From Heloderma charlesbogerti (taxonomy: Eukaryota > Chordata > Lepidosauria > Squamata > Helodermatidae), in NCBI GenBank assembly GCA_026122225.1, contig JANEZZ010002354.1, forward strand, positions 1-64,000: a stretch of 64,000 nt of DNA, given 5' to 3'. How positions within the stretch are numbered: position 1 is the first letter of the stretch; every line of letters begins with the position of its first letter. The notes below the pieces were generated by a model that was not told the DNA's origin, ran no database searches, and saw only the letters and a program-made list of their open reading frames with translations. A program made the position numbers and the translations under genes. Shown one piece after another: positions 53,286 to 63,690 of this stretch.

Positions 53286-54149
53286 TAGGGTATAGGCTCC
53301 CATCTTTTCTTCAGCTGGCATGAACCCCATCTGCTGCTCCTCCAACACCCCTATCCTGCATTTCTGCTGCATGTGAATGCCTTACTCTGGGCTGGCTGTC
53401 TCTTTGCAATCTCCCACTCTTTCTAATATGCCTTTTATAGATCTGAAAACTGACAGTTCAGTACAACCTAGAATATACACATGCTGTAGCGGCCGCATTC
53501 TGTATTAAAGGCCCAATTTGTTGTAACCATATTTACTGAAATCTGTTTACTCTCATTGCCATCAGTAGATCTGAGTCATACCCTAATGTGGTTGGTTGGT
53601 TGAACAAGAGCAAATTTAAAAAAGAAAAGAAAAGAAAAAGCTTCCTGCTCTCCTGGTATTATGGTTTCCTTCCTCTGCATTTAATGGGAACAAAACTGAG
53701 TTAGGGATCAGACGGAGTCTCATTTGAGCAAGCAAGGAGGACCGGAAAGCTGCTTATCATTCAAGCCCTTTCAGCAACAGGTTGTATTTATAATGGAAAT
53801 GGCAGGGCTGTTTGTCCTTTGACTCTTAGCTACAGAGTCATTTCTGCCTCCCCACTCCCTTTTAAAAAAGAAAACAAAATACTATTACATTGTGATGTGG
53901 AAAGCAAAAATATTGTGGGAGTCTTGATAGGATTTGAAATTAGGTGTGGTAGTACCAAGATAAAGCTTAGTTTTAAGTGGGGATTTTGGTTTTAAAAATA
54001 TGCACATTTTATGATTTTTTTAAAGAATGGTTGCCATGCCCCCAAATAGATAGGATCAAAAGTGGTATAGGTAGCAAGTTGTATCTTGAAGTGCATGTTT
54101 CTAGAAGATGATTGCAACTCTCCAAACTAAGCTTTCATAAATTTAATAC
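53286..54149. other. Intronic sequence, nothing recognised
   Basis: No gene or classified repeat. An A-rich AAGAAAAG run lies near 53618-53638. Confidence 0.4.
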
Positions 54150-54482
54150 TATGCAAAGTAGCCTGCTCATGTCTTGAGCTTGAGCACTTCCTTCTCCCCT
54201 CTCTTCTGGCATGTGCCAGAGGAAGGAGATTGGAAGCATCCACTTCCTGGTTTAAATTAACTTCCATTTGTCTTGTCAGTTTGAAGTTAACTTAAACTGG
54301 GAACTGTAGTTACTTTAACCTATGGTTTGTTGGAACAAACCAGGATCAGAAACAATGTCTGATCTTGGCTTGTTTCAATAAACCATAGTTTAAACTAACC
54401 ACAGTTTGTCTTTGTCAGAGGGGGACTGAGAAATGTTCATGCCCAAAGCTTGAGCAGCCTTGTTCACATAACACTAAACGAT
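54150..54482. repeat. Dispersed repeat family R1, copy 3
   Basis: GAAGGAGATTGGAAGCATCC near 54225, TATGGTTTGTTGGAACAAAC, AATAAACCATAGTTTAAAC, and the edge TTGTTCACATAACACTAAAC. Shares the core and 3' edge with 3000-3415. The inverted ACCATAGTTTA/TAAACTATGGT-type motifs indicate a fold-back element. Confidence 0.5.
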
Positions 54483-54490
54483 GGTTAGCA

Positions 54491-54625
54491 CAGCCTTCCC
54501 CAACCTGGTGCCCTCTGATGTTTTGTACTTCAGTTCCTGTCAGCCCCAACTCTCATGGCTAATGGTCAGGGATGCTGGGAACTGTAGTCCAAAACATTTG
54601 GAGGGCACCAGGTTGGGGAAGGCTG
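54491..54625. mobile_element. hAT MITE P1, best copy, 8-bp target duplication
   Basis: CAGCCTTCCCCAACCTGGTG ... CACCAGGTTGGGGAAGGCTG gives perfect 20-base terminal inverted repeats. The flanks GGTTAGCA (54483-54490) and GTTTAGCA (54626-54633) match at 7 of 8 positions. CAG...CTG ends plus 8-bp duplications identify hAT. 135 bp, non-coding. Confidence 0.85.
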
Positions 54626-54633
54626 GTTTAGCA

Positions 54634-55400
54634 CTGCTTCTGAACTGGGCCATAGATCTGACGATGAGGAAGTTCTTGATGGGTTGTTTGCAAAAACAGC
54701 GATCCAGGATTTATACCAGAGATTTGATGATGTTGGTGTCTTATTCCAAATCTGACCGCTTCATCTTGTGTTCATATAAAATTCTAGGTTGTTACCAATG
54801 ATAGCAATTCTAGGGACATTAATACAGCCAGCTGGTAGGCACATTTCACCACTACTAGTGGAGAAGTTGTTCTTCTCTTTCTCTGCCCAGCAGAAGCCAC
54901 CGGGAACTAGAGACAAGAAGGAGGAGTACTCTATTAATCTGCTGAGAAGCATTTGATCCTGGGCAGGATATGACCACGATGTACTGGAGGGTGTTGGCAG
55001 CCCAGAGGGCCAGTGCACCTCTACAGATTTTAAAAATATAGCAACAAAAATAATTCGCTGCCCAATGTTCCTTCCCAAACAATGAAGTCATCTAAATGGG
55101 ATTGTTTAATTCAGTTTTTGTGCTGCCTGCTTGCAATCTCAGTACAAACAGTTCTTTACATCCACTGGTTGACCTCCTTGCTATAGCTGGCTAGGAAAGA
55201 TGGGGAGAACGTCCCAGATTTCTACTTACAGAAGCTTCTTCCTACTTGTGAGGAGCATTTTCAACCTTTATATGCTCCAAATTATGGCTTGAATTTTGGT
55301 CCACATGGCCCAAGCAAAATATGAGCAGACTAGGTGTTGGGTGTTAAATGTTAAGAGGTGCTGGCTGGGTGACATCAGTGTGTAGAAGATGTAATATCTG
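54634..55400. other. Intronic sequence, nothing recognised
   Basis: No gene or classified repeat. Confidence 0.4.
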
Positions 55401-55499
55401 GCCGGAACTATGCTTGTTTTATTTGGTGAAATTATTCATATCTCCCTCTTTTATCTCAACTCCCCCTTCCCTCGACTGTTTTACATTTAAATAGGAAGT

Positions 55500-55860
55500 A
55501 CTTTTCATTCCTCAGAACCCATCCCAGAGATGCCTCCACATTACCTGAGCTTCATAACTGTAAAGCCTTTACTACTTAGGTGGCGCCATCTTTAATGTAA
55601 AGATTATGTTGTGCAACAAAATTCATTTATGGCCGCTGGACCTCTGCCAGGGGACTAGAATACTTCCAAAGAATTCCGAAATTGGCCATCCGTTGTTTGA
55701 ATTGGTGAGGAAGGCCTTAATGTAATAACCAGTATTTGCATAACCGTTGTAATGTAAAGCCTGAAAGAGTATGAAGATAAAAAGTGTGCCACTGTTTCCT
55801 TTGTGTTTCCTTGCATCTCTTTCTCTTACAATTAGCCCTCATCTCCACTGAGTCACAGAA
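55500..55860. promoter_or_regulatory. Candidate regulatory segment with TEAD, YY1 and AP-1 motifs
   Basis: This repeat-free stretch holds CATTCC (55506-55511, a TEAD core), AAAGATGGCGCC on the minus strand (about 55583-55594, a YY1-like site), and TGAGTCA (55849-55855, an AP-1 site). Such short motifs occur by chance. The interest is their occurrence together in a repeat-poor intron segment of a YAP-pathway gene. Enhancer function is inference only. Confidence 0.2.
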
Positions 55861-56011
55861 AAGAAAACAGTAATTTACATGAGCCAATTTTACCTCTGGA
55901 GACCCGCTCATTGACTAATTGTATGAGGTTGCATAACCTATTTAAATTAACTCAGCCGAAGTAGCCCCAATGTTCTGGAGTTTGCTTTCTGCAGATTTCT
56001 CTATTTTTATT

Positions 56012-56172
56012 TATTATTACATTTGTATCTCACCTTTTTTCCTCCAAGAAACCCAAGGCGGCTTACATAATCCTCTCCATTTTATCCTCACAACAAACCT
56101 GTGAGGTAGGTTAGGCTGAGAGTTGGTGGCTGGCCCAAAGTCCATCACTCTAACTGCTACACCACACTGGCT
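56012..56172 (-). mobile_element. Sauria-type SINE, minus strand, head truncated
   Basis: On the minus strand: the head TGTAGCAGTTAGAGTGATGG, a body with GGGCCAGCCACCAACTC, CCTACCTCACAGGTTTGTTG, and a tail with TAATAATAAA. A short deletion removes the B-box area. Confidence 0.78.
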
Positions 56173-56724
56173 TTCTACAAGGAGAATGTGGAATGAAAAT
56201 ATGAAAAGCATATCTTAACTGGCTCTACCTAGACAATCAAAATTTAGTTTCCCTTCAGTGAGAAGGGGAAAGATCTAGATGTGATCACCATTTTTTACTC
56301 CCCCTCCCCCATGGGGTTAACAGTGAGCCCAGCTGTGATGTGAGTGGTCAGAGAATGGGTAACTAACATAAATGAGTATGGCTTTGATCCTTTTCATTTG
56401 GGTGTTCAATTAAGTAATTGGAGAAGTGACTTAATTTGAGGGCAAATACAAAGATATTCTGAAAACTTAATAGGCTCTGTTTTATGTCTGCAAGGTGTAC
56501 ATTGGAGAAACTTAATGCTTGTATAAGCATGGTGCTACACTCGTGTGAAGCCACAATGCCAGTGTATCTTTGGCTCTGCCAGTGCAAAAGGCCTCCATCA
56601 GTGGTCTGTCCTTGGCCAGAACAGGATGCCACTTTTAATCTGTGAGAGCATTTACACCTGGGTGTGATTCTAGTTTGCAAAGCAAGTACTAGCCATAGTT
56701 TTGAAAGGTCGGATGCAACAGCGA
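56173..56724. other. Intronic sequence, nothing recognised
   Basis: No gene or classified repeat. Confidence 0.4.
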
Positions 56725-58244
56725 TTGTTGTTGTTGTTCAGTCGTACAGTCATGTCCGACTCTTCGTGACCCGATCGACCATACCACGCCAGGCCTTCCT
56801 GTCCTCCGCTCTCTCCCGGAGTATGCTCAAGTTCATATTCATTGCATCGTGAATGCAATTCATTTCCCTTCTCCTTTTGCCTTCAATCTTTCCCAGCATC
56901 AGGGTCTTCTCCAGAGAGTTTTCTCTTCGCATTAGGTGGCCAAAATATTTGAGCTTCAGAATCTGTCCTCCCAATCAGCAGTCAGAGTTGATTTCCTTTA
57001 GGATGGACTGATTTGACCTCCTTGCAGTCCAGGGGACATTAAGATCTTTCCTGTATAGTTGTTCATTCATTTACAGGTCCACTGTATATTCATAAGGGAT
57101 ATGATTTAGGTCATACCGGAATGGCTTAGTGGTTTTCCCTACGTTCTTCAATTTAAGCCGAAATTTTTCAAGAAGCAGCTCATGATCTGAGCCACAGTCA
57201 GCTCCAGGTCTTGTTTTGACTGACTGTATAGAGCTTCTCCATCTTTGGCTGCAAAGGACATAATCAATCTGATTTCGATATTGACCATCTGGTGATGTCC
57301 ATGTGTAGAGTCGCCTCTTGTGCTGTTGGAAAGAGTGTTTGCTATGATCAGCATGTTCTCTTGGCAAAACTCTGTTAGCCTTTGTCCTGCTTCATTTTGT
57401 ACACCGAGGCCATGCTTGCCTGTTATCCCGCTGATTTCTTGACTTCCTACTTTAGCATTCCAATCCCCTATGATGAAGAGGACGTCTTTTTTGGGTGTTA
57501 GTTCTAGAAGGTGTTGTAGGTCTTCATAGAACCGATCAACCTCAGCTTCTTCAGCCTCAGTGGTTGGGACATAGACTTGAATTACTGTGATGTTGAATGG
57601 TTTGCCTTGGATTCGTACTGAGATCATTCTATTGTTTTTGAGATTGTACCCCAGTATTGCTTTTCCCACCCTTTTGTTGACTATGAGTGCTACTCCATTT
57701 CGTCGAAGGGATTCTTGCCCACAGTCATAGGTATAATGGTCACCTGAATTAAATTCGCCCATGCTTGTCCATTTCAGTTCGCTGATTCCCAAGATGTCAA
57801 TGTTCAGTCTCGCCATCTCATGTTTGACCATCTCCAGCTTACCTTGATTCATTGATCTGACATTACAGGTTCCTAAACAATATTGTTCTTTACAGCATCG
57901 GACTTTCTTTTCACCACCAGACACATCCACAGCTGAGTGTCCTTTCGGCCTTGGCCCAGCCGCTTCATTCTTTCTGGCGCTACTTGGAAATTCCCTCTGC
58001 TCTTCCCCAGTAGTATATTGGACACCTTCCGACCTGAGGGGCTCATCTTCCGGCGTCATATCTTTTAGATACTTTCCATGGGGTTTTCGTGGCGGGAATA
58101 CTGGAGTGAGTTGCCATTTCCTTCTCCAGTGAAATGGCGGTCAGAACTCTCCGCCATGACCTGTCCGTCTTGGGTGGCCCTGCACGGCATAGCTTATGGC
58201 TTCACTGAGTTACGCAAGCCCCTTCGCCACAGCAAGGCAGTGAT
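56725..58244 (-). mobile_element. BovB (RTE) LINE copy 5, RT deleted, endonuclease nearly intact
   Basis: On the minus strand an uninterrupted frame at 57148-58059 holds the endonuclease (CNVRSMNQGKLE, ISELKWTSMGEF, FIIGDWNAKVGSQE); GSDHELL follows in another frame after a one-base loss near 57330. Nearly all RT sequence is missing. The 3' 300 bases are joined at 57036 to a roughly 30-base piece from the middle of the element, then after about 12 bases of filler to the endonuclease part at about 57078. The first junction shares GGGAC at both breakpoints. The 5' end stops about 15 bases short. No target duplication was seen. Confidence 0.9.
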
Positions 58245-58329
58245 GGTTTGCCTCAAATCAGGAAAGGAGAGGTGGGTTCCCCAAAGAAGGGGAGGAGGGC
58301 GGGTGAAGGGAGGAGTGGAACATGTGAGC

Positions 58330-58430
58330 CTGAAGTGGCTCATTCTTGTAGCCAATGGCCATGCTGGCTGGGAATCATGGGACTTGCAGTCCAACACATC
58401 TGGAGGCCACCAGGTTGAAGAAGGCTATTG
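58330..58430. mobile_element. hAT-like MITE P1, right half
   Basis: GGCCATGCTGGCTGGGAATC, GGGACTTGCAGTCCAACACA and CCACCAGGTTGAAGAAGGCT are the P1 centre and right arm. Confidence 0.65.
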
Positions 58431-58437
58431 TAGCGCC

Positions 58438-59130
58438 AAATCATAGTTTAGCATTCTGTCTGGAGCAGCACACAATATTCTGCATTGCACACAATTTCTG
58501 CATATGTAAAGGTACCTTATAAATCACCCTAATAAGCCATTTGAAAATCAAAACAAAACAGCCCAACCTCTGCTGACCTGTTCTTTCAACTATACCTAGG
58601 TGTGCTTACTTGGAAGTAAGTCCCACTGTATTCAATAAGTATGCATGAACCACAGTTTACTGGGGGTGGGGGGCTATAATTTGTGATCTCTAGCAAGTGT
58701 GGGTCAACTGTCAAAGGGGGTTTCATAAAAGTGACATCTTCTTACTCAGCTGCATGGCTCAGGTATGTGTTTACAGCCCACTATTGCACCAAGTTCTACA
58801 GAAACGCCACAGGTCTGGACAAGTGAACGGAATTCTTTTGTGACTTGTAGATCAACTGCGTTGTTAGCTAAACCCCAGTTTCAGAGTCACGAGAACAGCA
58901 ACATTGCTTTCAGATTATGCATCCAGTTACCCTCCAGTGACCTGATGACCTTTTCAGGTAGGCATGTAACTAGCTGATACACTGGTAATGTCCTCTGAAG
59001 AAGTGGGTTCCCCCTCCCCGAAGTATGAATTGGAAAAGAAGTTGACCTTAGTAACAGATGCTATTGATGTTGATGTGGAATTCTTGCATGGCAGGTAAAA
59101 CGAAATCGTAATATTTTAAATTTGTAATTT
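58438..59130. other. Intronic sequence with a P2 fragment
   Basis: No gene. CTTACTTGGAAGTAAGTCCC at about 58607-58626 is a P2 fragment. Confidence 0.4.
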
Positions 59131-59134
59131 GGTG

Positions 59135-59205
59135 TAAATCAACTTTCCCCAACCCAGCACCCTTCAGATGTGTTGGATGACAAATCCCACTGTAGCCAGC
59201 CAGCC
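59135..59205. mobile_element. hAT-like MITE P1, left half
   Basis: TTTCCCCAACCCAGCACCCT and GTGTTGGATGACAAATCCCA match the P1 left arm with changes. Confidence 0.55.
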
Positions 59206-59631
59206 TGGCTATTTCCCAGTTTTGCAGGGAAAGTGGAAGCCATAATATTCTGGTTAGGACTGAAAGAGCTAACGATGGTTTGCTTTAAACCTAGAAAGAA
59301 GGCAGGGAATCACTGCACACGAGAGGAAGGGGAAGAGAGAGATTGTGCAAGCCCGAGGCCCCTTGGAAACAAGCTTGATTCGTTCAAGTTCTAATTTTTG
59401 TACTGGTAGGCTCATTCTGTTCCGGTTCCGCATCAGATTATAAGCCTTTACCCCCCCCTGCACAAACATTTGTAAGTACAAAGTACAAAATTTGCTGGAT
59501 CAACAGCAAATTTTCTGCCCCCCTGCCCCCAAAACCCTGTTGATCAGCAATGGTCTTTGTGAACGCTACTTATGTATTCACAGCTGCACATGTGATCATC
59601 ATGTCTTCAAAAGAAAATGCTGTCCAGTATT
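59206..59631. other. Intronic sequence, nothing recognised
   Basis: No gene or classified repeat. A C run occurs near 59451-59457. Confidence 0.35.
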
Positions 59632-59838
59632 CTTATCTCAGTGGTATAGAGCACCTGCTTTGCATGCAGAAGGTTCCACGTTCGATCCCTGGCATCTCCA
59701 GGTAGGGCTGGGAAAAATCCTGCCTGAAAACCTGGAGAGCCATGGCTGCCAGTCAGTGTTGACAATACTGGGCTAGATGGACCAAGGGTCTGATTCAGTA
59801 TAAGGCAGTTTCCTATGCTCCCGTGTTGTTCCTATGTT
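59632..59838 (+). mobile_element. tRNA-derived SINE, plus strand
   Basis: The head TATCTCAGTGGTATAGAGCA and GGTTCCACGTTCGATCCCTG carry tRNA-like A and B boxes. The body holds GAGAGCCATGGCTGCCAGTC, AATACTGGGCTAGATGGACC and GTCTGATTCAGTATAAGGCA. The 3' end TTCCTATGCTCCCG...TTCCTATGTTCC looks borrowed from a CR1/L3-type LINE tail, compare 39352-39372. Not a functional tRNA gene: the sequence past the B box does not form an acceptor stem. Confidence 0.75.
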
Positions 59839-59840
59839 CC

Positions 59841-60454
59841 TCACCCCCTCCAAAATGCCATCTCTGATTAAGGGGGTTCTGAAAACTTTATGAAGCTGCA
59901 TCCAGACAGGAAAAGCAGCAGGCCCTCTATGCACCATAGGCACCCAAAAGGGTCTCTTTCCATAGTGAGAAGGGTTTCTGCCACACATGTAGTTTTGAAA
60001 TTTTGATTGTTACTAAATAGGATGATGTTTAGCAGAAGCAAAATCAAAAGAAGGCAAGATATAATGTGCTTTTCCATTTTCATTATTTCTGTTATAATGG
60101 AAATGATTAAAAAAAAACACCCTGTGAATCAGCCTTCAAAGATGTTGATTATACAGCCTCAGAAATAACAAAAACCCTCTAGAAAATCCTCTTCAGGATT
60201 TTTAGCCCATTTTCATAAGAGGTCTGTGGGCCACCAGGCAGCAACGTGGATGCAATAAATTGCTCCCAACCCCCCTCACATTGCAACAGAAGGATGCCAT
60301 GCTGCTGGAGATACAGCTTCCAGTTAATTATACATACATTTCTAGCTTGGCCTTTCCTGAGCCTTCAAATGTGAATGTATAATACACAGTTATTTAAACC
60401 TTCAAGGATCAGGCACAGATATAGAATCCTCAGTTTCAATGACTGCATGTGCAT
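59841..60454. other. Intronic sequence, nothing recognised
   Basis: No gene or classified repeat. Confidence 0.4.
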
Positions 60455-60606
60455 TCTACACAAACGCTAATTGTATTTTATGATGGTAATGTATTGTTTT
60501 TATTACATTTTGTGGTTGTGCAACTATTTTTCGGTTAAATTTTTTGTTCACTGCCCTAATATCTGTTAATGAAGGGTAGTTTATAAATACCAAAATAAAT
60601 AAATAC
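60455..60606 (+). mobile_element. L2-like 3' UTR end
   Basis: T-rich segment followed by GAAGGGTAGTTTATAAATAC and AAAATAAATAAATA, an L2-style tail without a coding part. Confidence 0.5.
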
Positions 60607-60947
60607 TTACATAATTTAATATAAATTAGTAATTTGATGCCCGTGTATTTGATTTTGAATATGCATGCAGTACAGTTTATCTGAGAACCAAGTTGGATAC
60701 TTACATCTGAGTATTCAAATACTGTTAGCAATCAAAGTAGATCACAGTGTCCATGCAAATGAAATCCAAGAATTTTGAGCTGGTATAGCATATTTATAAA
60801 TCTAATAAATGCATAATTTAATAAATATGCTTTTCAGCCATACTGGCTTCCAAAATGGTGTATGATTAACACATTTTTTAAATTCATAAATCAAATTAAT
60901 TACAGCAGTAAAACAGTTTCCGCTGCAGCAGCTGCACATACCAGCAA
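60607..60947. other. AT-rich intronic sequence, nothing recognised
   Basis: No gene or classified repeat. Confidence 0.4.
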
Positions 60948-61006
60948 CGTGTGTGTGTGTATGTGAGAGAGAGAGAGAGACAGAGAGAGAGAGAGAGACA
61001 GAGAGA
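60948..61006. repeat. (GT)n-(GA)n microsatellite
   Basis: GTGTGTGTGTATGTG followed by repeated GAGAGA and ACAGAGAGAG units; a compound simple repeat. Confidence 0.9.
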
Positions 61007-61034
61007 TGCTGTCTCCTTCCCTCCTCCCCAGCTG

Positions 61035-61155
61035 TCTAAATCAGAGGTAGGGAAACTGGTGCCCTCCAGTCTGCAGCTCCAGTCAGCCCCAGCCAGCATG
61101 GCCAGTAGTCAGGGATGCTGAGAATCGTAATCCAAAACATCTGGAGGGTACTGGG
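61035..61155. mobile_element. hAT-like MITE P1, decayed
   Basis: AAACTGGTGCCCTCCAGTCT, CAGCATGGCCAGTAGTCAGG and TCCAAAACATCTGGAGGGTA are P1 arms. Confidence 0.68.
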
Positions 61156-61249
61156 TCATCTAGTCCTTCTCTAGATATTCCTGCTGCTGCCTTGCACTAG
61201 TGACTATGGCTACCATCCTAAACATTTTTACACAAGAGCAACTATCAGG

Positions 61250-62308
61250 TGGATTCACGGCTAGGCTACAGAATCGGACTCAAAGAGTGCTTATCAATGG
61301 GATCTTCTCCAGATGGGGAGAGGTAACGAGCAGGGTACCACAGGGCTCAGTCTTGGGCCCAGTGCTCTTCAACATTTTTATTAATGACTTGGAGGAGGAG
61401 GTGCAGGGAATGTTTACCAGATTTGCAGATGACACAAAATTGTGTTGGATAGCTAATAACCTGGAAGACAGAAACAAAATTCAAAGTGATCTGGATAGGC
61501 TGGAGCATTGGGCAGAAAACAACAGAATGGAATTTAATAGGGATAAATGTCAAGTTCTGCACCTAGGAAAAAGAAATCAAATGCACCATTACAAGATGGT
61601 GGATACTTGGCTCAATGATACTACAAGCAAGAAGGATCTTGGAATTGTTGTAGATCACAAGCTGGATATGAGCCAACAATGTGATGTGGCTGCAGAAAAG
61701 GCCAATGCTGTTTGGGGCTGCAGTAATAGAAGTATAGCTTCCAAATCCCGGAAGGTACTAGTTCCCCTCTACTCAGCACTGGTTAGGCCTCATCTGGAGT
61801 ACTGTGTCCAGTTCTGGGCACCACACTTCAAGAAGGATGCAGACAAACTGGAGAGGGTTCAGAGAAGCGCAACGAAGATGATCAGGGGACTGGAGACAAA
61901 GCCCTATGAAGAGAGACTGAAAGAACTGGGCATGTTTAGCCTTCAGAAGAGAAGACTGAGGGGAGATAAAGATAGCGCTCTTCAAGTACTTGAAAGGTTG
62001 TCACAGAGAGGAAGGCCAGGATCTCTTTTTGATCATCCCAGAGTGTAGGACACGAAATAATGGGCTCAAATTACAGGAAGCCAGATTCCAGCTGAACATC
62101 AGGAGAAACTTCCTGACTGTTAGAGCAATATGACAATGGAACCAATTACCTAGGGATGTTGTGGGCTTTCCCACACTGGAGGCATTCAAGGTGAAGCTGG
62201 CCAGCCACTTGTCAGGGATGCTTTGACTTGGATTCCTGCACTGAGCAGGGGGTTGGACTCCATGGTCTTATAGGCCCCTTCCAACCCTACTATTCTATGA
62301 TACTATGA
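61250..62308 (+). mobile_element. CR1 LINE, 5'-truncated, plus strand
   Basis: ORF2 RT starts at NRTQRVLINGIFSRWGEV, with VPQGSVLGPVLFNIFINDLE (motif B), RFADDTKL (FADD at 61422-61433, motif C), CQVLHLGKRNQMH, and LVPLYSALVRPHLEYCVQFW. It is open to about 62048, with a frameshift near 61965, then the C-terminus and the tail CATGGTCTTATAGGCCCCTT, CCAACCCTACTATTCTATGA. Same CR1 subfamily as 30119-31540. Motif A and everything upstream are absent. Confidence 0.92.
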
Positions 62309-62309
62309 A

Positions 62310-62368
62310 ATCCCATTGAAGAAAGTGGGACTTACTTCTAAATAAACAAGCTTAGGATTACATTGTAA
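62310..62368. repeat. Short dispersed repeat P2
   Basis: AAAGTGGGACTTACTTCTAA and AGCTTAGGATTACATTG match P2. It abuts the CR1 tail. Confidence 0.45.
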
Positions 62369-62879
62369 CAGAACAATCCTGTGGTCCCTGGGAAAGCATC
62401 CTGAGGACCATAGTCTAGCTTGGAAAAACCCTTCCGAGGTCAGACACAACCTCGGAAGTGGGAGTTGGAGATCTTCCCCCCGCCCCCTTGCAGCTGGTGT
62501 GGACAAAACCACGCTGGCTGCCTCTCTGAGGTTGGAAAATCATTCTCAGAGAGGGGGAAAGGATTCCGGTTGGCAGGGAGGGGAGGAGACTGGAGAGGCC
62601 AGGATACAATTTATCCTGAGCCTCCTCCAGCCTCCTTCCTGCCCCCTCCAAAGCAAAAATAAAGGGGATTGAAGGATGGGGAGGCAAAGCTCACCTCCAC
62701 TGCTCTTCCTGCCCTGCCGGCTTCAGCGCGGCAGGGCGTAAGAATCTCAGAAGCCTCTGAGTTAAGGGGCTTCCGAGCAGCGAAGGCACAGTATACGTGA
62801 AGTGGTTTGGATACTTAAAAGCGCTATACGGATGCCAAGTGTTGTTGTAGTAATAGTAATAATACAGGTGAAAAGGAAG
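62369..62879. other. Intronic sequence, GC-rich, nothing classified
   Basis: No gene; Pro/Gly-rich frames arise from the GC-rich composition. Short inverted blocks (CTTCCGAGGT/ACCTCGGAAG near 62431-62458) hint at a decayed fold-back element. Confidence 0.35.
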
Positions 62880-62942
62880 CTCCCAGGAATGCTGGGACTT
62901 TTAGTCCAAAACATATGGAGGGCACCAGGTTGGGGAAGGCTG
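62880..62942. mobile_element. hAT-like MITE P1, right half
   Basis: GGAATGCTGGGACTTTTAGT, CCAAAACATATGGAGGGCAC and CAGGTTGGGGAAGGCTG are the P1 right arm. Confidence 0.7.
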
Positions 62943-62945
62943 ACC

Positions 62946-63564
62946 TAAGGGTGGGGTCTCCAGAGTGGTCCCTCTGGGTGGAAGGGCACCCTTGGAGACC
63001 TCCAACTGCCCCCATGAATGTCTCCACATCCTACCCCCTTTGAAAATTTATTTTTAATAGAAACGTTGAAAAAAGTTAAGGCATCAGGTTCTCCTTCACG
63101 TTCCTGAAAGGTGAAAAAGGAAGCGATGTTGGCTGTTGTTTCTATCAGTCGGTTTTATTTTTTTACATTGAGAGTGTTGAATTTGAATCTGAGAAATGCT
63201 CATGCTCAGCCCTGAATTCATGGCGTGGCTTTGGGTATCTAAACTGTTCCTTGGCCTGAGTCCCATTTCTGTAAAACGGGACTAATAATCATGGTGCAGA
63301 TTTAATGCTGGCTCCTGTTTTTGCAAGCCATGGTTTGCAGCGTTTTGCCATTGCTGAACCACAGACTTGAAATAAGGGAGGGAACGGGATAAAAACAACA
63401 ACCCAAAATTGCTCTGCAGGTAATAAAGAAATGATAAATATTTAGAAATAATGGGTGAAGGATGAGCCATCAGCTGTGCTATCAGCATATTAAAACAGTT
63501 TTACACTTGCATATCATTGTTAACTTATCCTCTAGGGGAGCTTTTGAAAAGGGGAAAGGCTACA
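62946..63564. other. Intronic sequence, nothing recognised
   Basis: No gene or classified repeat. Confidence 0.4.
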
Positions 63565-63690
63565 ACATTTGGGGCTATTTAGTTTAGAAAAAAGCTGAGT
63601 CATTTGGGGGTGTATAAAATTATGCATGGTGTGGAGAAGGGGATAGGCCTCTCATGAGACCAGAATCTGGGTTCATGCAGAGAACCTAGG
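63565..63690 (+). mobile_element. CR1/L3-type LINE coding fragment
   Basis: ACATTTGGGGCTATTTAGTT, GGGGTGTATAAAATTATGCA and TGGTGTGGAGAAGGGGATAG correspond to the C-terminal coding region of the second CR1 subfamily (a GLFSLEK...YKIMHGVEK-like protein), out of frame. Edges approximate. Confidence 0.6.

Noticed and set aside
59632..59710. tRNA gene
   Set aside because: A and B boxes are present but no tRNA cloverleaf; followed by a SINE body and LINE-like tail.
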